Assembly: GCF_004343725.1 (NCBI RefSeq)
Contig: NZ_PTQW01000042.1
Location: 1-64,000 of the forward strand
From: Treponema sp. J25
Lineage (GTDB): Bacteria > Spirochaetota > Spirochaetia > Treponematales > Breznakiellaceae
Direction of reading: 5' to 3'
Length of the DNA: 64,000 nt
Under the pieces are notes generated by a model. It ran no database searches. It was given only the letters and a program-made list of their open reading frames with translations, and was not told the origin of the DNA. Within the stretch, counting starts at the first letter, position 1. Each line of letters starts with the position of its first letter. The translations under genes and the position numbers were made by a program. Positions 34,833 through 44,490 of this stretch are shown in pieces.

Positions 34833-35324
34833 ATGGCAGAAACCCACCAATACCTTACCTTAAGCATCGAAGGGGAACGGTACGCAATTCCGGTACTGAA
34901 GGTCCGGGAAGTCCTGGAATACACCAAGATCACCCCCATACCTCGCATGGCAGAATACCTGAAGGGGATCATCAACCTCCGGGGGGCCAGTGTGCCCGTT
35001 ATCGACCTCAGAATAAAGTTCGGGCTTCCACCGAGCGAACCCACCCGGGAAACCAGTATCATCGTCCTTGATATCGATACCCAGGAAGGACCGCTTATTC
35101 TCGGGGCTCTGGCCGACGCGGTGCATGAGGTAATCGAACTGGATCCTTCCCAGATAGAGGAGGTGCCCCGCTTTGGAACAGGCCTCCTTATGAACTATGT
35201 TCAGGGGGTAGGGAAAAAGGACGGGGAATTCATCATCATCCTTAATATGGATGCCCTTTTTTCCACCGACGAAGTGGTCCAATTGGTTACTTCCCAGGAC
35301 CTACAGTTTGCCCAGAAAGAATAG
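34833..35324 (+). CDS. cheW: CheW-like chemotaxis coupling protein
   Basis: 163 residues in one CheW domain. YLTLSIEGERYAIPVLKVREVLEYTKITPIP, IINLRGASVPVIDLRIKFGLP and VHEVIELDPSQIEEVP are family segments; a second subdomain ends near residue 145. It couples receptors to CheA in the cytoplasm. No cheA or receptor gene is adjacent, and it is transcribed alone, facing the flagellar operon. It may be one of several CheW copies. Confidence 0.93.
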   Translation: MAETHQYLTLSIEGERYAIPVLKVREVLEYTKITPIPRMAEYLKGIINLRGASVPVIDLRIKFGLPPSEPTRETSIIVLDIDTQEGPLILGALADAVHEVIELDPSQIEEVPRFGTGLLMNYVQGVGKKDGEFIIILNMDALFSTDEVVQLVTSQDLQFAQKE

Positions 35325-35351
35325 CCGCCGGGGTGGACACCCAATATCACG

Positions 35352-35484
35352 CTGCTCTTTTCAGGGATCCTTTTCGAAGGGGCCTTGCTCGGTAAGAAGA
35401 GCAGAGACTCCCCCTGGGAGAGCTTTCCTTCCCTCCCGCAAAGGGGGCGCAAAAACTGGAAAGAGGGGCGCCCAAAGCCCCCTC
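35352..35484. other. Inverted repeats in the gap between cheW and the flagellar operon
   Basis: CTGCTCTT (35352-35359) and AAGAGCAG (35397-35404) can pair over a 37-nt loop, and GAGGGGC (35463-35469) with GCCCCCTC (35477-35484). The second is followed on the minus strand by TTTCC. They may jointly terminate the two convergent units, but neither is a clean terminator. Confidence 0.4.
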
Positions 35485-35491
35485 ACCAGGG

Positions 35492-36379
35492 TCAAAGAAG
35501 GGGGTTTTCCTGGTGGCGACGGGCTTCCACGGTGAGGGCCAGTTCTACCTCCGCCACCGTAACCCCCAGTTTTTTGGCAATCACATCAGGGCTTATGCCT
35601 GAACGGTACAGGCCCAGCACCTGTTCCCCCAGGGGAGGCGGTTTCGGCTGGATGGGCTCAGAAGAACGCACGAAAGCAGGAAAAGGTCGAGAAGAGGAGG
35701 GGCTTTTTTCTGGCTCCGCCGATGGGACTTTCTGTTCTGTTTTTTCCGCCCCGTCGGAGGCTTTTCTATCCGCGCCTTCGCCGCTGAAAGAGGGGGTACC
35801 CATCGGAGAGGGATTTTCCCGGGGGAAGGAGGAAAGAGCAGTCTCAACGGTTCCCGGGAGAGGCCCCCTTTGCAGAGGCCCGTTCTGGGGAGAAGCCTGT
35901 GGAATATCACCCTGAGGCCGATCAGAGGAGAGCCGCCGGGGGCTTCCCTCAGGGGAAGCCAGGGCGTTTTCTTCCATCTTCGGGGAAGAAGGGACAGGCA
36001 CTTCGAGTTCAGGGAAGAGAACCCCCGCTCCTTTCGAGGGGGAAGCGGGTTGTGACACACCTCCAGAGCTTTTCGCGCGCCGCCCTAGTTCCTGATAGGC
36101 CCGCTCTTCCTGCACCCGCCGCTCTACTTCCCGTTTGTAGCTTACAATACGCCGGTCCGTTTCTTCCAAAAGGGCTTTCAACTGCTTTACCCGCTCTTCG
36201 ATCAGGGTAATGTCCCGATCGGTGGTGGCATCAATCTCTCGAACAAGCTGGGCCACCTCTGCTTCGAGTTTTTCGAGGATCCGAGCAGGTTCGGTTCTCT
36301 TCTTCACATACCAGCGGAGGTACCACAACGAAAGGGCCCACAGCAACAGCCCCCCAAAAATAAGATAGGTACCCATCAT
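35492..36379 (-). CDS. Spirochaetal membrane-anchored protein with a C-terminal helix-turn-helix-like segment
   Basis: 295 residues. An N-terminal membrane helix (MMGTYLIFGGLLLWALSLWYLRW) precedes a charged coiled-coil (about 30-115) and a long Pro/Ser/Glu-rich unstructured linker (about 115-245). The C-terminus has VLGLYRSGISPDVIAKKLGVTVAEVELAL, a helix-turn-helix-like motif. Last gene of the flagellar operon. Similar proteins (DUF6115-like) follow fapA in treponemes; role unknown, possibly flagellar or cell-shape related. Confidence 0.7.
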   Translation of the reverse strand: MMGTYLIFGGLLLWALSLWYLRWYVKKRTEPARILEKLEAEVAQLVREIDATTDRDITLIEERVKQLKALLEETDRRIVSYKREVERRVQEERAYQELGRRAKSSGGVSQPASPSKGAGVLFPELEVPVPSSPKMEENALASPEGSPRRLSSDRPQGDIPQASPQNGPLQRGPLPGTVETALSSFPRENPSPMGTPSFSGEGADRKASDGAEKTEQKVPSAEPEKSPSSSRPFPAFVRSSEPIQPKPPPLGEQVLGLYRSGISPDVIAKKLGVTVAEVELALTVEARRHQENPLL

Positions 36380-36380
36380 C

Positions 36381-36719
36381 TTACCCGCTGAGATCGATCT
36401 TTGTTCCCAGTTCGGGATCCCGCACCACTTCTTTTTCTTTTTGTTCTGGGACTTCCTCTTCTTTTTCGCCAGGGGAGCGGCGTTGCCGGGGAGGAAGCTG
36501 TTTTTCCTTTTTCCCCGTATCGTCTTTTATTCGTTCTGCGCCGGTTTCGGGATTCTTGGTTTCCTTTACCGTCCGAACCTGTTCTTCATCTTTCTTTATC
36601 TGCTGGGCTACCTGGATAACCTGTTGTGCCGGGATATTTTCTTTGGTGCCACTCTGAAGTTTTCCGGCCTTATCAAGTTGACTGAATAAAGTCTGGAGAT
36701 CAATAGGTTGTATACCCAT
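36381..36719 (-). CDS. Small charged unknown protein in the flagellar operon
   Basis: 112 residues from the ATG at 36719, chosen for GAGGT upstream; the frame is open to 36755 but that would overlap fapA. GIQPIDLQTLFSQLDKAGKLQ at the N-terminus is helical, and the rest is Lys/Glu-rich and disordered. No domain is recognised. It lies between fapA and the DUF6115-like gene with one or two bases between them. Confidence 0.6.
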   Translation of the reverse strand: MGIQPIDLQTLFSQLDKAGKLQSGTKENIPAQQVIQVAQQIKKDEEQVRTVKETKNPETGAERIKDDTGKKEKQLPPRQRRSPGEKEEEVPEQKEKEVVRDPELGTKIDLSG

Positions 36720-38658
36720 CGGGACCTCGCTTTGTCTCTTCATCGGGCTCTTCATATTTGGTTACCCGGATCAGGTTGTTCTCCAGAACAAAGGTGACCG
36801 CCCGGTATTCGCTCTTTACATCTTCCCGGACATCCCGGATGATGATTTTTACTCCCGGGAAGACCTTGCTGGCCGCTGAAATCCTACCCCTGCTCTGGAG
36901 GGCCTGGAGGTACTGCTGGGTAGTAGTAATTTCCTCTTTTATGTCCCCTAGATCTTTCAGAATAAACTGGCGTCGCTCTCCCAGTTCCTGGAGGTAGGCC
37001 TCTTTATCTTCGGGCAGGGATTTCCGTTGCTTTTTTATGTTGATAAGGGTTCGCAGGTTAAGCTCAATCTCATCGAGTTGTTTTTCCAGGGCCTCTTTCC
37101 GGGCAACAAGGTTATCGAGCTTTTCCTTGGCCTTTGGATCGAATCCCACCTCGCAAATGGTTTCGGTTCCACTGACGGGACTCCCCAGGACCTTGGCGTT
37201 AATTTCCTCCGTGGCTCGCAGGTGGCCACCGACAATGTTGGCCCGTTTTCCCTGGCAGATAATCCGTTTTTCTGCCACCACTTTGGAATTAATGATCCCA
37301 TCGGAGACCACCACCATGTTGCCCGCTTCCACGATGGCATTTTCGATAAACCGGGACCAGATGGAGCGCCCCGCCCGGATCAGGCCACTACCCTTTCCCG
37401 CAATTCCCTGATGGACAATGATATCCCCTTCTGCATCCAATTCGGCTTTGCCCACCGTTCCGTGAACTTCGATGTTCCCTGCGGCCTTTACAGAAAAACC
37501 ATCTTCCACATTTCCTGTAATGAGGACCGTGCCCAGGAAGATGATGTTTCCCGTTTTGAGGTTCACATCCCCTTGCACGGTATAGATGGGCTCTACGTTG
37601 ATCTTGCCCCCTGAAAGCACCACCTGACCGTTCATATCGGCGATAATGGTCAGCTGGTCCTCCGCCACATGCACGTTTTTTCCCAGGGGCAAGGGGATAT
37701 CTTTGCCGTTTTTGGCGGGTAAAATCTTGCCGGTGACGGTTTTACCCGGCACGCCCCGTTCGGCCGGGACCTTCTTGGCTAGGGGCTGACCTTCCACCAC
37801 GTTTTGAATGATATTTAGTTCCTTAAAATCAACCCGGCCACCAGGCCCTTCCTTAAGACGGACCTTTGTTTGGTCCGTTTCAAAATTATATTGAATATAG
37901 GCGTCCCGTCCGTTTTGGGGTTTGGTTCCTTCTGCCACAAGGACCATCTCTTTATAAATAGGTCGATCCGTAAATTCCTGAAGGACCTCCTCTTTGATAC
38001 CGTAGACCACCCGATTATTGCGAAGAAAACTCGCGATGGTCTCTGCCGAAAGATCGCAGCCTCCTGGACCAGGGGGATTCACATAGATGTAGGCCTTCAT
38101 TTCCTGATCGGTAATGTTCACCGTAATAATCGCATCGTTGGCGGGGTTCTGTATGAAGGTCCCTACTTTTACGTAGACCCCCGCGGCTTCCTTTACGGTC
38201 TTCTCTACCAGGGCCTCATCTATTTCTCTGACCGCCCGGCTCGCCAGGGCATCCATGGCTTGCTTCACCGTAGCCCGTCGACCCTTACCAGAAGGGGCGG
38301 TTACTTTAAGGAAGGCCCCCTCTGCAGCAAGATGCACAAAAACTTCGCCGTTGCGATCCTCTATCACGGGGCTTTGAATATCCAGGATGCTTTCGGTAGA
38401 AACGAGTTCAGGGGCCTTTTCAAGGGTGGCCCGGGCATAGACCCGGATTTTCCAGGGTTTTTGCAGGGTTCCGAAAAACCCTTTTATTCCCCGCTCCAGT
38501 ATTTCATACTCCAGTTTTTTCACCGGCACATTAAGAAGGGTAGCCCCATTCGCCACCGCCTCTTCGAGGGTTGTCCCCTCTACTTCCACGGTCTGGATGG
38601 CCCGGTCCCGTTCCAATCGTTCTTTCATAATTTTCTGGAGCTGGACAAAATCGACCAT
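36700..38658 (-). CDS. FapA-family (DUF342) polymer-forming protein with a Jag-N-like N-terminus
   Basis: 652 residues from the ATG at 38658, where ACAGG lies upstream; a start at 38730 would overlap fliA. The first 60 residues (EVEGTTLEEAVANGATLLNVPVKKLEYEILERGIKGFFG) look like the Jag-N domain. The large DUF342 portion follows, with VPAERGVPGKTVTGKILPAKNGKDIPLPLGKNVHVAEDQ and many short beta-helix-like repeats (NIEVHGTVGKAELDAEGDIIVHQGIAG). A coiled-coil closes the protein before VTFVLENNLIRV. FapA-like proteins are found next to flhF/flhG in several phyla and affect polar flagellation or cell-shape proteins. End overlaps the next gene by 20 nt. Confidence 0.85.
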   Translation of the reverse strand: MVDFVQLQKIMKERLERDRAIQTVEVEGTTLEEAVANGATLLNVPVKKLEYEILERGIKGFFGTLQKPWKIRVYARATLEKAPELVSTESILDIQSPVIEDRNGEVFVHLAAEGAFLKVTAPSGKGRRATVKQAMDALASRAVREIDEALVEKTVKEAAGVYVKVGTFIQNPANDAIITVNITDQEMKAYIYVNPPGPGGCDLSAETIASFLRNNRVVYGIKEEVLQEFTDRPIYKEMVLVAEGTKPQNGRDAYIQYNFETDQTKVRLKEGPGGRVDFKELNIIQNVVEGQPLAKKVPAERGVPGKTVTGKILPAKNGKDIPLPLGKNVHVAEDQLTIIADMNGQVVLSGGKINVEPIYTVQGDVNLKTGNIIFLGTVLITGNVEDGFSVKAAGNIEVHGTVGKAELDAEGDIIVHQGIAGKGSGLIRAGRSIWSRFIENAIVEAGNMVVVSDGIINSKVVAEKRIICQGKRANIVGGHLRATEEINAKVLGSPVSGTETICEVGFDPKAKEKLDNLVARKEALEKQLDEIELNLRTLINIKKQRKSLPEDKEAYLQELGERRQFILKDLGDIKEEITTTQQYLQALQSRGRISAASKVFPGVKIIIRDVREDVKSEYRAVTFVLENNLIRVTKYEEPDEETKRGPDGYTTY

Positions 38659-38680
38659 CAAAACCTGTCTTCCTCCGGTA

Positions 38681-39469
38681 CTAGACGATACCCTTTCGGA
38701 TGTTGGTAAGCTTTGCCCGTAACCGTACAATAGCCTTCGTATGAAGCTGGGAAACCCGGGATTCGGTTACATCCAGAACCTGGCCGATTTCTTTTAAGGT
38801 CAGGTCTTCGTAATAATACAAAATGAGCACCTTCTTTTCTTTTTCGGGAAGTTCATTAATGGCTTCTACAATAATTCGGCGGATTTCGTCTTTTTCGACG
38901 ATAACCTCTGGATTAAGACTTGCAGGCGCCTCGATACTATCCCCAATGGACATGCGATCGTTTTCATCTCCGGAGAACCAGATATCATTCAATGAAAGCA
39001 AGGAGGTTCCCGAAATTTTCATCACCGTTTTAAGGTACTCTTCTTCATCCATGCCAAGGGCCTGGGCAATCTCCTGATCCGTGGCGGTCCGCCCCAACTG
39101 GGCTTCCAGGGTACTGATGGTTTCTTCTAGTTCCTTGGTCTTTTGCCGCACCGACCGGGGCACCCAATCGATGGAACGGAGTTCATCAAAAATGGCCCCC
39201 CGAATCCGGGTTACCGCATAGGTTTTAAATTTTACATTCTTCGCCGGATCGTATTTATCGATTGCGTCCAGCAAACCAAAAACCCCGAACCCCACCAGGT
39301 CATCAAATTCCACCGTATGGGGCATACCAACGGCGATTTTTCCTGCCACATACTTTACCAGGGGCGCATATTGTTTAATAAAGGCCTCCCGGATTTTTGG
39401 ATCCCGGGTCTTTTTATAGAGTTCCCACAATTCTTCTTCTGTCCGTTCTTCCAGGAGGACATTCCCCAT
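38681..39469 (-). CDS. fliA: Flagellar sigma factor sigma-28
   Basis: 262 residues. Regions 2.1-2.4 ([77 protein letters not shown]), region 3 and region 4 ([48 protein letters not shown]) are all present, with the FliA/WhiG-type signature [19 protein letters not shown]. It directs late flagellar genes. The sigma-28-type promoter at 59370-59396 is a probable target, so the operon would feed back on itself. Confidence 0.96.
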   Translation of the reverse strand: MGNVLLEERTEEELWELYKKTRDPKIREAFIKQYAPLVKYVAGKIAVGMPHTVEFDDLVGFGVFGLLDAIDKYDPAKNVKFKTYAVTRIRGAIFDELRSIDWVPRSVRQKTKELEETISTLEAQLGRTATDQEIAQALGMDEEEYLKTVMKISGTSLLSLNDIWFSGDENDRMSIGDSIEAPASLNPEVIVEKDEIRRIIVEAINELPEKEKKVLILYYYEDLTLKEIGQVLDVTESRVSQLHTKAIVRLRAKLTNIRKGIV

Positions 39470-39472
39470 ACC

Positions 39473-40162
39473 CTATCCTTTCTGGTCCTTTTTTAACAGG
39501 GTTTGTATCGCCATGGCCATTTCTTTCGGATCGAAGGAATCGGCTCCCCCCTTTCCTTTGGTTCCTTTCCCACCAGGATCTCTCCGGGAGGAATTGGATA
39601 CCTCTTCTTCTTCCTCAACCCCAGGAGTGATAAAAGAATCGGCCATACTTTCTAAATCGGGTAGTTCATCCACATCATCGATGATACCCGGCGGCAATGC
39701 AGGCATGGGTTCTTCCCGTAGCCCCGCATCTGCCACATCCGAACTAGCAACCCCTTGTTTAGTATACTCGCCTTCTTCCATCTGGTCCAGAGCTTTTTCT
39801 GGATTAGGTGCTCCCCCCGGTGAAACCATTTCTTCGAGGCCTTCTTCCTCCGCCGACAACGCTGCGGCAGGACTCAGTTCCTCCCCTTCTCCTTCAAGGG
39901 TAATATTAACTCGAGACCCCGGCGGAGGGCCTTCTTCTTCCAATGATGGAGTTCCTTCTGTTCCTCGCCCTGTCTGCATAAGTTCCGGCAAATATTGGGT
40001 AATAAGCCAATAGGCGATACCGCTCAACACAAAAAAAAGCACCCCCATGAGGAAGGCCCGTAGCAAAAGAACCCAAAAAGAAACCCCACTTATAAGTCCT
40101 ATAAGAAAAGAGATACCGAAGGCCACCGCTGCAGTAATACCACTTATTTTAGGATCAAACAC
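39473..40162 (-). CDS. Spirochaetal membrane protein between flhG and fliA
   Basis: 229 residues. Two N-terminal membrane helices (ITAAVAFGISFLIGLISGVSFWVLLLRAFLMGVLFFVLSGIAYWLITQYL) are followed by a long acidic, low-complexity region (about 65-210) rich in Glu, Gly, Pro and Ser, and a C-terminal basic helix ending KEMAMAIQTLLKKDQKG. Not recognised as a named family. Its fixed place in the operon suggests a motility or regulatory accessory role. Confidence 0.65.
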   Translation of the reverse strand: MFDPKISGITAAVAFGISFLIGLISGVSFWVLLLRAFLMGVLFFVLSGIAYWLITQYLPELMQTGRGTEGTPSLEEEGPPPGSRVNITLEGEGEELSPAAALSAEEEGLEEMVSPGGAPNPEKALDQMEEGEYTKQGVASSDVADAGLREEPMPALPPGIIDDVDELPDLESMADSFITPGVEEEEEVSNSSRRDPGGKGTKGKGGADSFDPKEMAMAIQTLLKKDQKG

Positions 40163-40186
40163 CTGGGCCTCCTTTCTTACAGGGTA

Positions 40187-41071
40187 TCATCGTGCAAAAA
40201 GACGACGGATTAAATTCCCTAAGCCCCCATCTTCCCGAATATCGGTCTTTTCCATCCGTCCCACGATATGTTGAATACAATGGGAAGCCTTGCTTTTCGG
40301 GTCCAACACCAGAAACGGCTTTTGGCGGAGCACCGCCAGGGGAACCGCGGGATCGTCATAGATAAATCCGAGATAATCTACCTTAAGGTTCAGGAACTGA
40401 CTTGCGATGTTAATCATCCGGTCTGCCACTTTTTTTGCTTCCGCCACCGTTTTTACCCGATTAACGATGAGCTTAAGCCCCATGTTAAGATTGTCAATTT
40501 CGGTGGCGATTATTTTAATAATCCCGTAGGCATCGGTAATTGCGGTAGGTTCAGGGGTGGTTACAATAATCGCATCATCTGCGGCGGCTACAAAGGCAAG
40601 CACATTATTCGAAACCCCCGCACTGGTATCGATAATGATAATGTCCGCCTCCTGTAAGGTGTACAGTTCATTGATAAAATTCTGCCGTTCGTCCTCATTC
40701 AAATTGGCAATTTTAGAAAAACCACTCGCCCCGGCCACGATTTTTATGCCATATTCGGTATCCAGAATAATTTCCCGCATGGTCTTTTGCTTGCGGATCA
40801 CATGGAACAGGTTGTACTTGGGAATCATGTTCAGCATCACGTTTACGTTGGCAAGCCCGAGGTCCGCATCCATTACAATAACCTTTTTACCCATCCGGGC
40901 ATAGGCTAAGGCCATGTTCACCGATACATTGGTTTTTCCCACACCGCCCTTTCCACTGGCCACCGTAATAATGCGGGTCTTTTTTCCCCGGGGGGAAGGA
41001 GCGGAGGCGGTTCCCCCATTTTTTGCCTTTACCAGTTCTCGTAGCTGGGCTGCCTGATCTTCCATGCTCAT
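40187..41071 (-). CDS. flhG: MinD/ParA-like ATPase FlhG (FleN, YlxH)
   Basis: 294 residues. The deviant Walker A GKGGVGKTNVSVNMALAYARMGKKVIVMDADLGLANVNVML, the Walker B IIDTSAGVSNNV and VTTPEPTAITDAYGIIK are present. It regulates flagellar number and placement with FlhF. The C-terminus has a membrane-targeting-like amphipathic end (IRRLFAR). Overlaps the flhF stop by 4 nt. Confidence 0.94.
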   Translation of the reverse strand: MSMEDQAAQLRELVKAKNGGTASAPSPRGKKTRIITVASGKGGVGKTNVSVNMALAYARMGKKVIVMDADLGLANVNVMLNMIPKYNLFHVIRKQKTMREIILDTEYGIKIVAGASGFSKIANLNEDERQNFINELYTLQEADIIIIDTSAGVSNNVLAFVAAADDAIIVTTPEPTAITDAYGIIKIIATEIDNLNMGLKLIVNRVKTVAEAKKVADRMINIASQFLNLKVDYLGFIYDDPAVPLAVLRQKPFLVLDPKSKASHCIQHIVGRMEKTDIREDGGLGNLIRRLFAR

Positions 41072-42378
41072 CTCCCTTCGAGTACATCCGAAGCGGTCTT
41101 GGAAAAGCGCTTCTCTATATATGGTCTATCGATTTTAAATCCTTCAAGATTAATAAGAAAATTCACCACCGATGCCCGCTCAATATCCTGAGGCACCCGC
41201 TGGCCATTGGTAATAAAAGAAATGGATTTGCCCTTTTCATTCAGGGCGCTTACCACATTCCCGATGCGATTTGTTTCGTCCAATTTAGTCACAATCACCG
41301 AGCGATAATTAAAGGGCTCAAACTGCTGGAGGATTTCCTTGATATCGCTTGCCTTGGTGGTGGCCGCAAGGGCAAGGTGCACCTCCATGCTGGTGCCACA
41401 GGCGGCAAGGAGTTCCTTCATTTCTGCCAGTTTGATAGAATCCCGGGGACTCTTTCCAATGGTATCCACCAGCACGAGATCGACCTCATCAGCATAGAGG
41501 GAAATGGTTTTTCTTAAGTCTTCGTAGGTTTCTACACAAGACACGGGGATCCCCATGATTTCCCCATATTTTTCAATCTGTTGACGGGCCGCAATACGAT
41601 AGTTGTCGATGGTAATCATCCGCACCGAAACGGCGGGGGTATTATTGATGCCCAGCCCATAGATGGCCGCCAATTTGGCGATGGTAGTGGTTTTACCCAC
41701 ACCGGTGGGTCCCACTAATACCATTACCCGGGGCTTCGTCTTAGATTCGGTTCCTGAATAGAGCTCGATACTTTCCCCGATCCATTCCACCACCTGTTTC
41801 TGAATCCGGTCAAAATCTTCGAGTTCCGCCAAGGGGAATTCCCGTCGTATTCGCTGTTGAATACGGGAAATGTAGGAATGGGAAAACTCATTTCCTGCCA
41901 GGAGTTCTCCGATTTTTATGATGGTGGGATGCTCTTCTGCCGACACTGACATGCCCAATTGGCTTTCGAGCCGTTCCTTAAGGCTCCGCACCTCCTGAAG
42001 CACCACCTTTATGGTGGGATCACTTCCCTTACCCGCGAGGGCAAGAATTTTCTGTTTTTCCTCTTCCAAAGACGTTTCTGCGCTCCGTGGGGATGCGGTC
42101 GCAAGGTTCCGAGATCCCTCTCCCTTCACGGGGGGACTTGCAGCATCCCGACAAGAGGCGACTTCTTTTCGAGCAAGGGAAGAAAGAAGGCTTTGCGGGC
42201 GCTCTGGTTCCTTCACAAAGCCCATGATTTCTACCCCTTCCCGGCTGAAGAGCCCTAAGAAACCACCAATCTGGACTGTCCGCTGCATGTAAATTTGTAT
42301 GTTATCCCCGTACTTTGCTCGGGCTTTTCTGAGGCATTCTTCGTACGTGGCTCCCTGCTCCGCAAAATAGGTCAACAT
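41068..42378 (-). CDS. flhF: SRP-type GTPase FlhF
   Basis: 436 residues. The N-terminal part (1-140) is variable; an NG domain follows. G1 is GPTGVGKTTTIAKLAA (about 220), G2/G3 MITIDNYRIAARQQIEKYGEIMGIP and VDTIGKSPRDS, and G4 TKLDETNRIGN. It localises the first flagellar component and works with FlhG. The start is close to the flhA stop (7 nt). Confidence 0.95.
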   Translation of the reverse strand: MLTYFAEQGATYEECLRKARAKYGDNIQIYMQRTVQIGGFLGLFSREGVEIMGFVKEPERPQSLLSSLARKEVASCRDAASPPVKGEGSRNLATASPRSAETSLEEEKQKILALAGKGSDPTIKVVLQEVRSLKERLESQLGMSVSAEEHPTIIKIGELLAGNEFSHSYISRIQQRIRREFPLAELEDFDRIQKQVVEWIGESIELYSGTESKTKPRVMVLVGPTGVGKTTTIAKLAAIYGLGINNTPAVSVRMITIDNYRIAARQQIEKYGEIMGIPVSCVETYEDLRKTISLYADEVDLVLVDTIGKSPRDSIKLAEMKELLAACGTSMEVHLALAATTKASDIKEILQQFEPFNYRSVIVTKLDETNRIGNVVSALNEKGKSISFITNGQRVPQDIERASVVNFLINLEGFKIDRPYIEKRFSKTASDVLEGR

Positions 42379-42385
42379 AGGCTCC

Positions 42386-44473
42386 TCATTCTTCTAATCG
42401 TATTTCACCTACCGCTTCCACCGTAACATCCGGGACAATCTCCGGCACCGACAACACCACGAGGTCCGGTAGCTCCCGTTCGGTGCTGGATTTTACCAGG
42501 GGGCGGGCCGCCTCTGAACACAGGATGATGGGAATGAGTCCCCGCTCTTGCATGGCCGCCACCGACCGGGACAGGGCCTTAATCCAGGCCCGCTGGACCG
42601 CCGGCTCCAGAACCGCCACGGTTCCGCTTGAAGTTTCGACCCGGCTATCGATTATTTTCTGTTCCAGCGACTGTTCCAGGGTCAATACCCGCAGTACCCG
42701 TTCTTCATCGGCATACTGAAGACAAATCTGCCGGGCCAGGGCCTGACGGGCCTTTTCCGTAAGGAACTGGGTATCCTTGGTAATGCCCCCGTAATCGGCG
42801 AGGGCCTCCAAAATGGCCACCATGTTCCGGATCGACACCTGTTCCCGCAGCAAGGCCTGGAGCACCTTCTGGATTTCTCCCAGGGAAAGGAGTTTCTGCG
42901 CCTCCTCCACCACCGCGGGATATTCCTTTTTAAGGGTTTCCAGGATTCCCTGGGTTTCTTGCCGTCCTAAGATTTCCGCCGCATGGCGCTTAATGATTTC
43001 GGTTAAATGGGTTGCAATAATAGAAGGCGGATCCACCACGGTATACCCTGCCCGTTCCGCCTGATCCCGTTTATCTTCGCTGATCCACACCGCAGGGAGC
43101 CCAAAGGCGGGATCCCGCGTCTTTTCTCCCCCGATATCTTCGGTAACCCCTCCAGGATTGATGCAAAGGAAGTACCCCATTCGGATCTTCCCCCGTCCCA
43201 CATCAACCCCCTTAATCTTAAAACAATATTCTGAGGGTTCTAACCGCATATTATCGATGATACGGATCCGAGGAATCACGAGTCCCAAATCCAGGGCCGA
43301 TTCCCGACGAATCCGGTGGACCCGCTCCAGGAGTTCCGCCCCCTTATCTCGATCCACCAGAGGAATAAGCCCATACCCTAATTCCAGGGAAAGGGGATCC
43401 AGGGGAACCACCGGGGACAACTCCCCTTCTTCGGGGGGACGTTTGGCCTGGGCGGCTTTTACTTTATCCGCCTCTGCCTGTTTCAGATGGGTCTGACCAA
43501 GCCGATAGGCCGTAAAGGCCATAAAGCCCGCCAGGGGAATAAGCACATACCAGGGGAATCCCGGAAGCAAAGCAAAGCCCGCGAGGACAAAGGCGGCGAT
43601 CCAATAAATGCGGGCATCCTGCGAAAATTGCTTTGCTACATCGGCACCAAAGGTGCCTTCAGAAATCGAACGGGTTACAATGATACCCGTAGCTGTAGAA
43701 ATAAGGAGGGCCGGGAACTGGGAAAGGAGCCCATCCCCAATGGTAAAGGTGGTATAGGTTCCCAGGGCCGTAAGGAATGGTTCCCCATGAAGGGTCATCC
43801 CTATGATAAGGCCCCCCAGAACGTTCACAATGGTGATAAAGATACCGACCTTTACGTTCCCAGAAACAAATTTACTGGCCCCATCCATGGCCCCGTAAAA
43901 ATCGGCCTCCCGCTGGAGTTCCATCTTTTTTTTATGGGCCTCTTCTTCGGTAATGGCCCCTGAGTTGTACTCCGCTTCGATAGCCATCTGCTTTCCGGGC
44001 AGGGCATCCAAAGCAAAACGGGCAGCCACTTCGGCAACCCGGGTGGCCCCTTTGGTAATAACGATGGCCTGGACCGCAATGATAACAATAAAAATCACAA
44101 AACCAATCACAAGCCCCTCGGTACCACCGGAACCCACCACAAAGGAGGCAAAGGCCTTGATCATCTTTCCATCAAATTTCATCCCCTTTGAAAGGATAAG
44201 CCGGGTTGAGGAAACATTGAGGGCTAATCCAAAAACGGTAGCCACGAGGAGAATGGTAGGGAAGATGCTAAATTCTACCGGTCGCTTGGTGTACAGGACA
44301 ATGAGGAGAATAAGAAGCGACAATACCAGGTTCATGGCCATAAGCGCATCCAAGAGCACCGTGGGAAGTGGCACAATAAGCATCACCACGACGAGCACCA
44401 CCCCGAGGGCTACAAAGAGATCGCTTGAATTATTGACAAAAGCGGCACTTACTATTCGCCGTGCATCGGACAT
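42386..44473 (-). CDS. flhA: Flagellar export apparatus protein FlhA
   Basis: 695 residues. The N-terminal half has about eight membrane helices with the FHIPEP-family stretch TRVAEVAARFALDALPGKQMAIEAEYNSGAITEEEA and GAMDGASKFVSGN. The cytoplasmic C-terminal half (about 350-695) contains IRIIDNMRLEP and RQETQGILE. It forms the export nonamer for rod, hook and filament proteins. Same operon as flhB with 17 nt between. Confidence 0.97.
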   Translation of the reverse strand: MSDARRIVSAAFVNNSSDLFVALGVVLVVVMLIVPLPTVLLDALMAMNLVLSLLILLIVLYTKRPVEFSIFPTILLVATVFGLALNVSSTRLILSKGMKFDGKMIKAFASFVVGSGGTEGLVIGFVIFIVIIAVQAIVITKGATRVAEVAARFALDALPGKQMAIEAEYNSGAITEEEAHKKKMELQREADFYGAMDGASKFVSGNVKVGIFITIVNVLGGLIIGMTLHGEPFLTALGTYTTFTIGDGLLSQFPALLISTATGIIVTRSISEGTFGADVAKQFSQDARIYWIAAFVLAGFALLPGFPWYVLIPLAGFMAFTAYRLGQTHLKQAEADKVKAAQAKRPPEEGELSPVVPLDPLSLELGYGLIPLVDRDKGAELLERVHRIRRESALDLGLVIPRIRIIDNMRLEPSEYCFKIKGVDVGRGKIRMGYFLCINPGGVTEDIGGEKTRDPAFGLPAVWISEDKRDQAERAGYTVVDPPSIIATHLTEIIKRHAAEILGRQETQGILETLKKEYPAVVEEAQKLLSLGEIQKVLQALLREQVSIRNMVAILEALADYGGITKDTQFLTEKARQALARQICLQYADEERVLRVLTLEQSLEQKIIDSRVETSSGTVAVLEPAVQRAWIKALSRSVAAMQERGLIPIILCSEAARPLVKSSTERELPDLVVLSVPEIVPDVTVEAVGEIRLEE

Positions 44474-44490
44474 ACCATCCTACCCACCCT

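Noticed and set aside
37870-38709. 279-aa plus-strand frame opposite fapA
   Set aside because: Shadow of the DUF342 coding region, no start site evidence.
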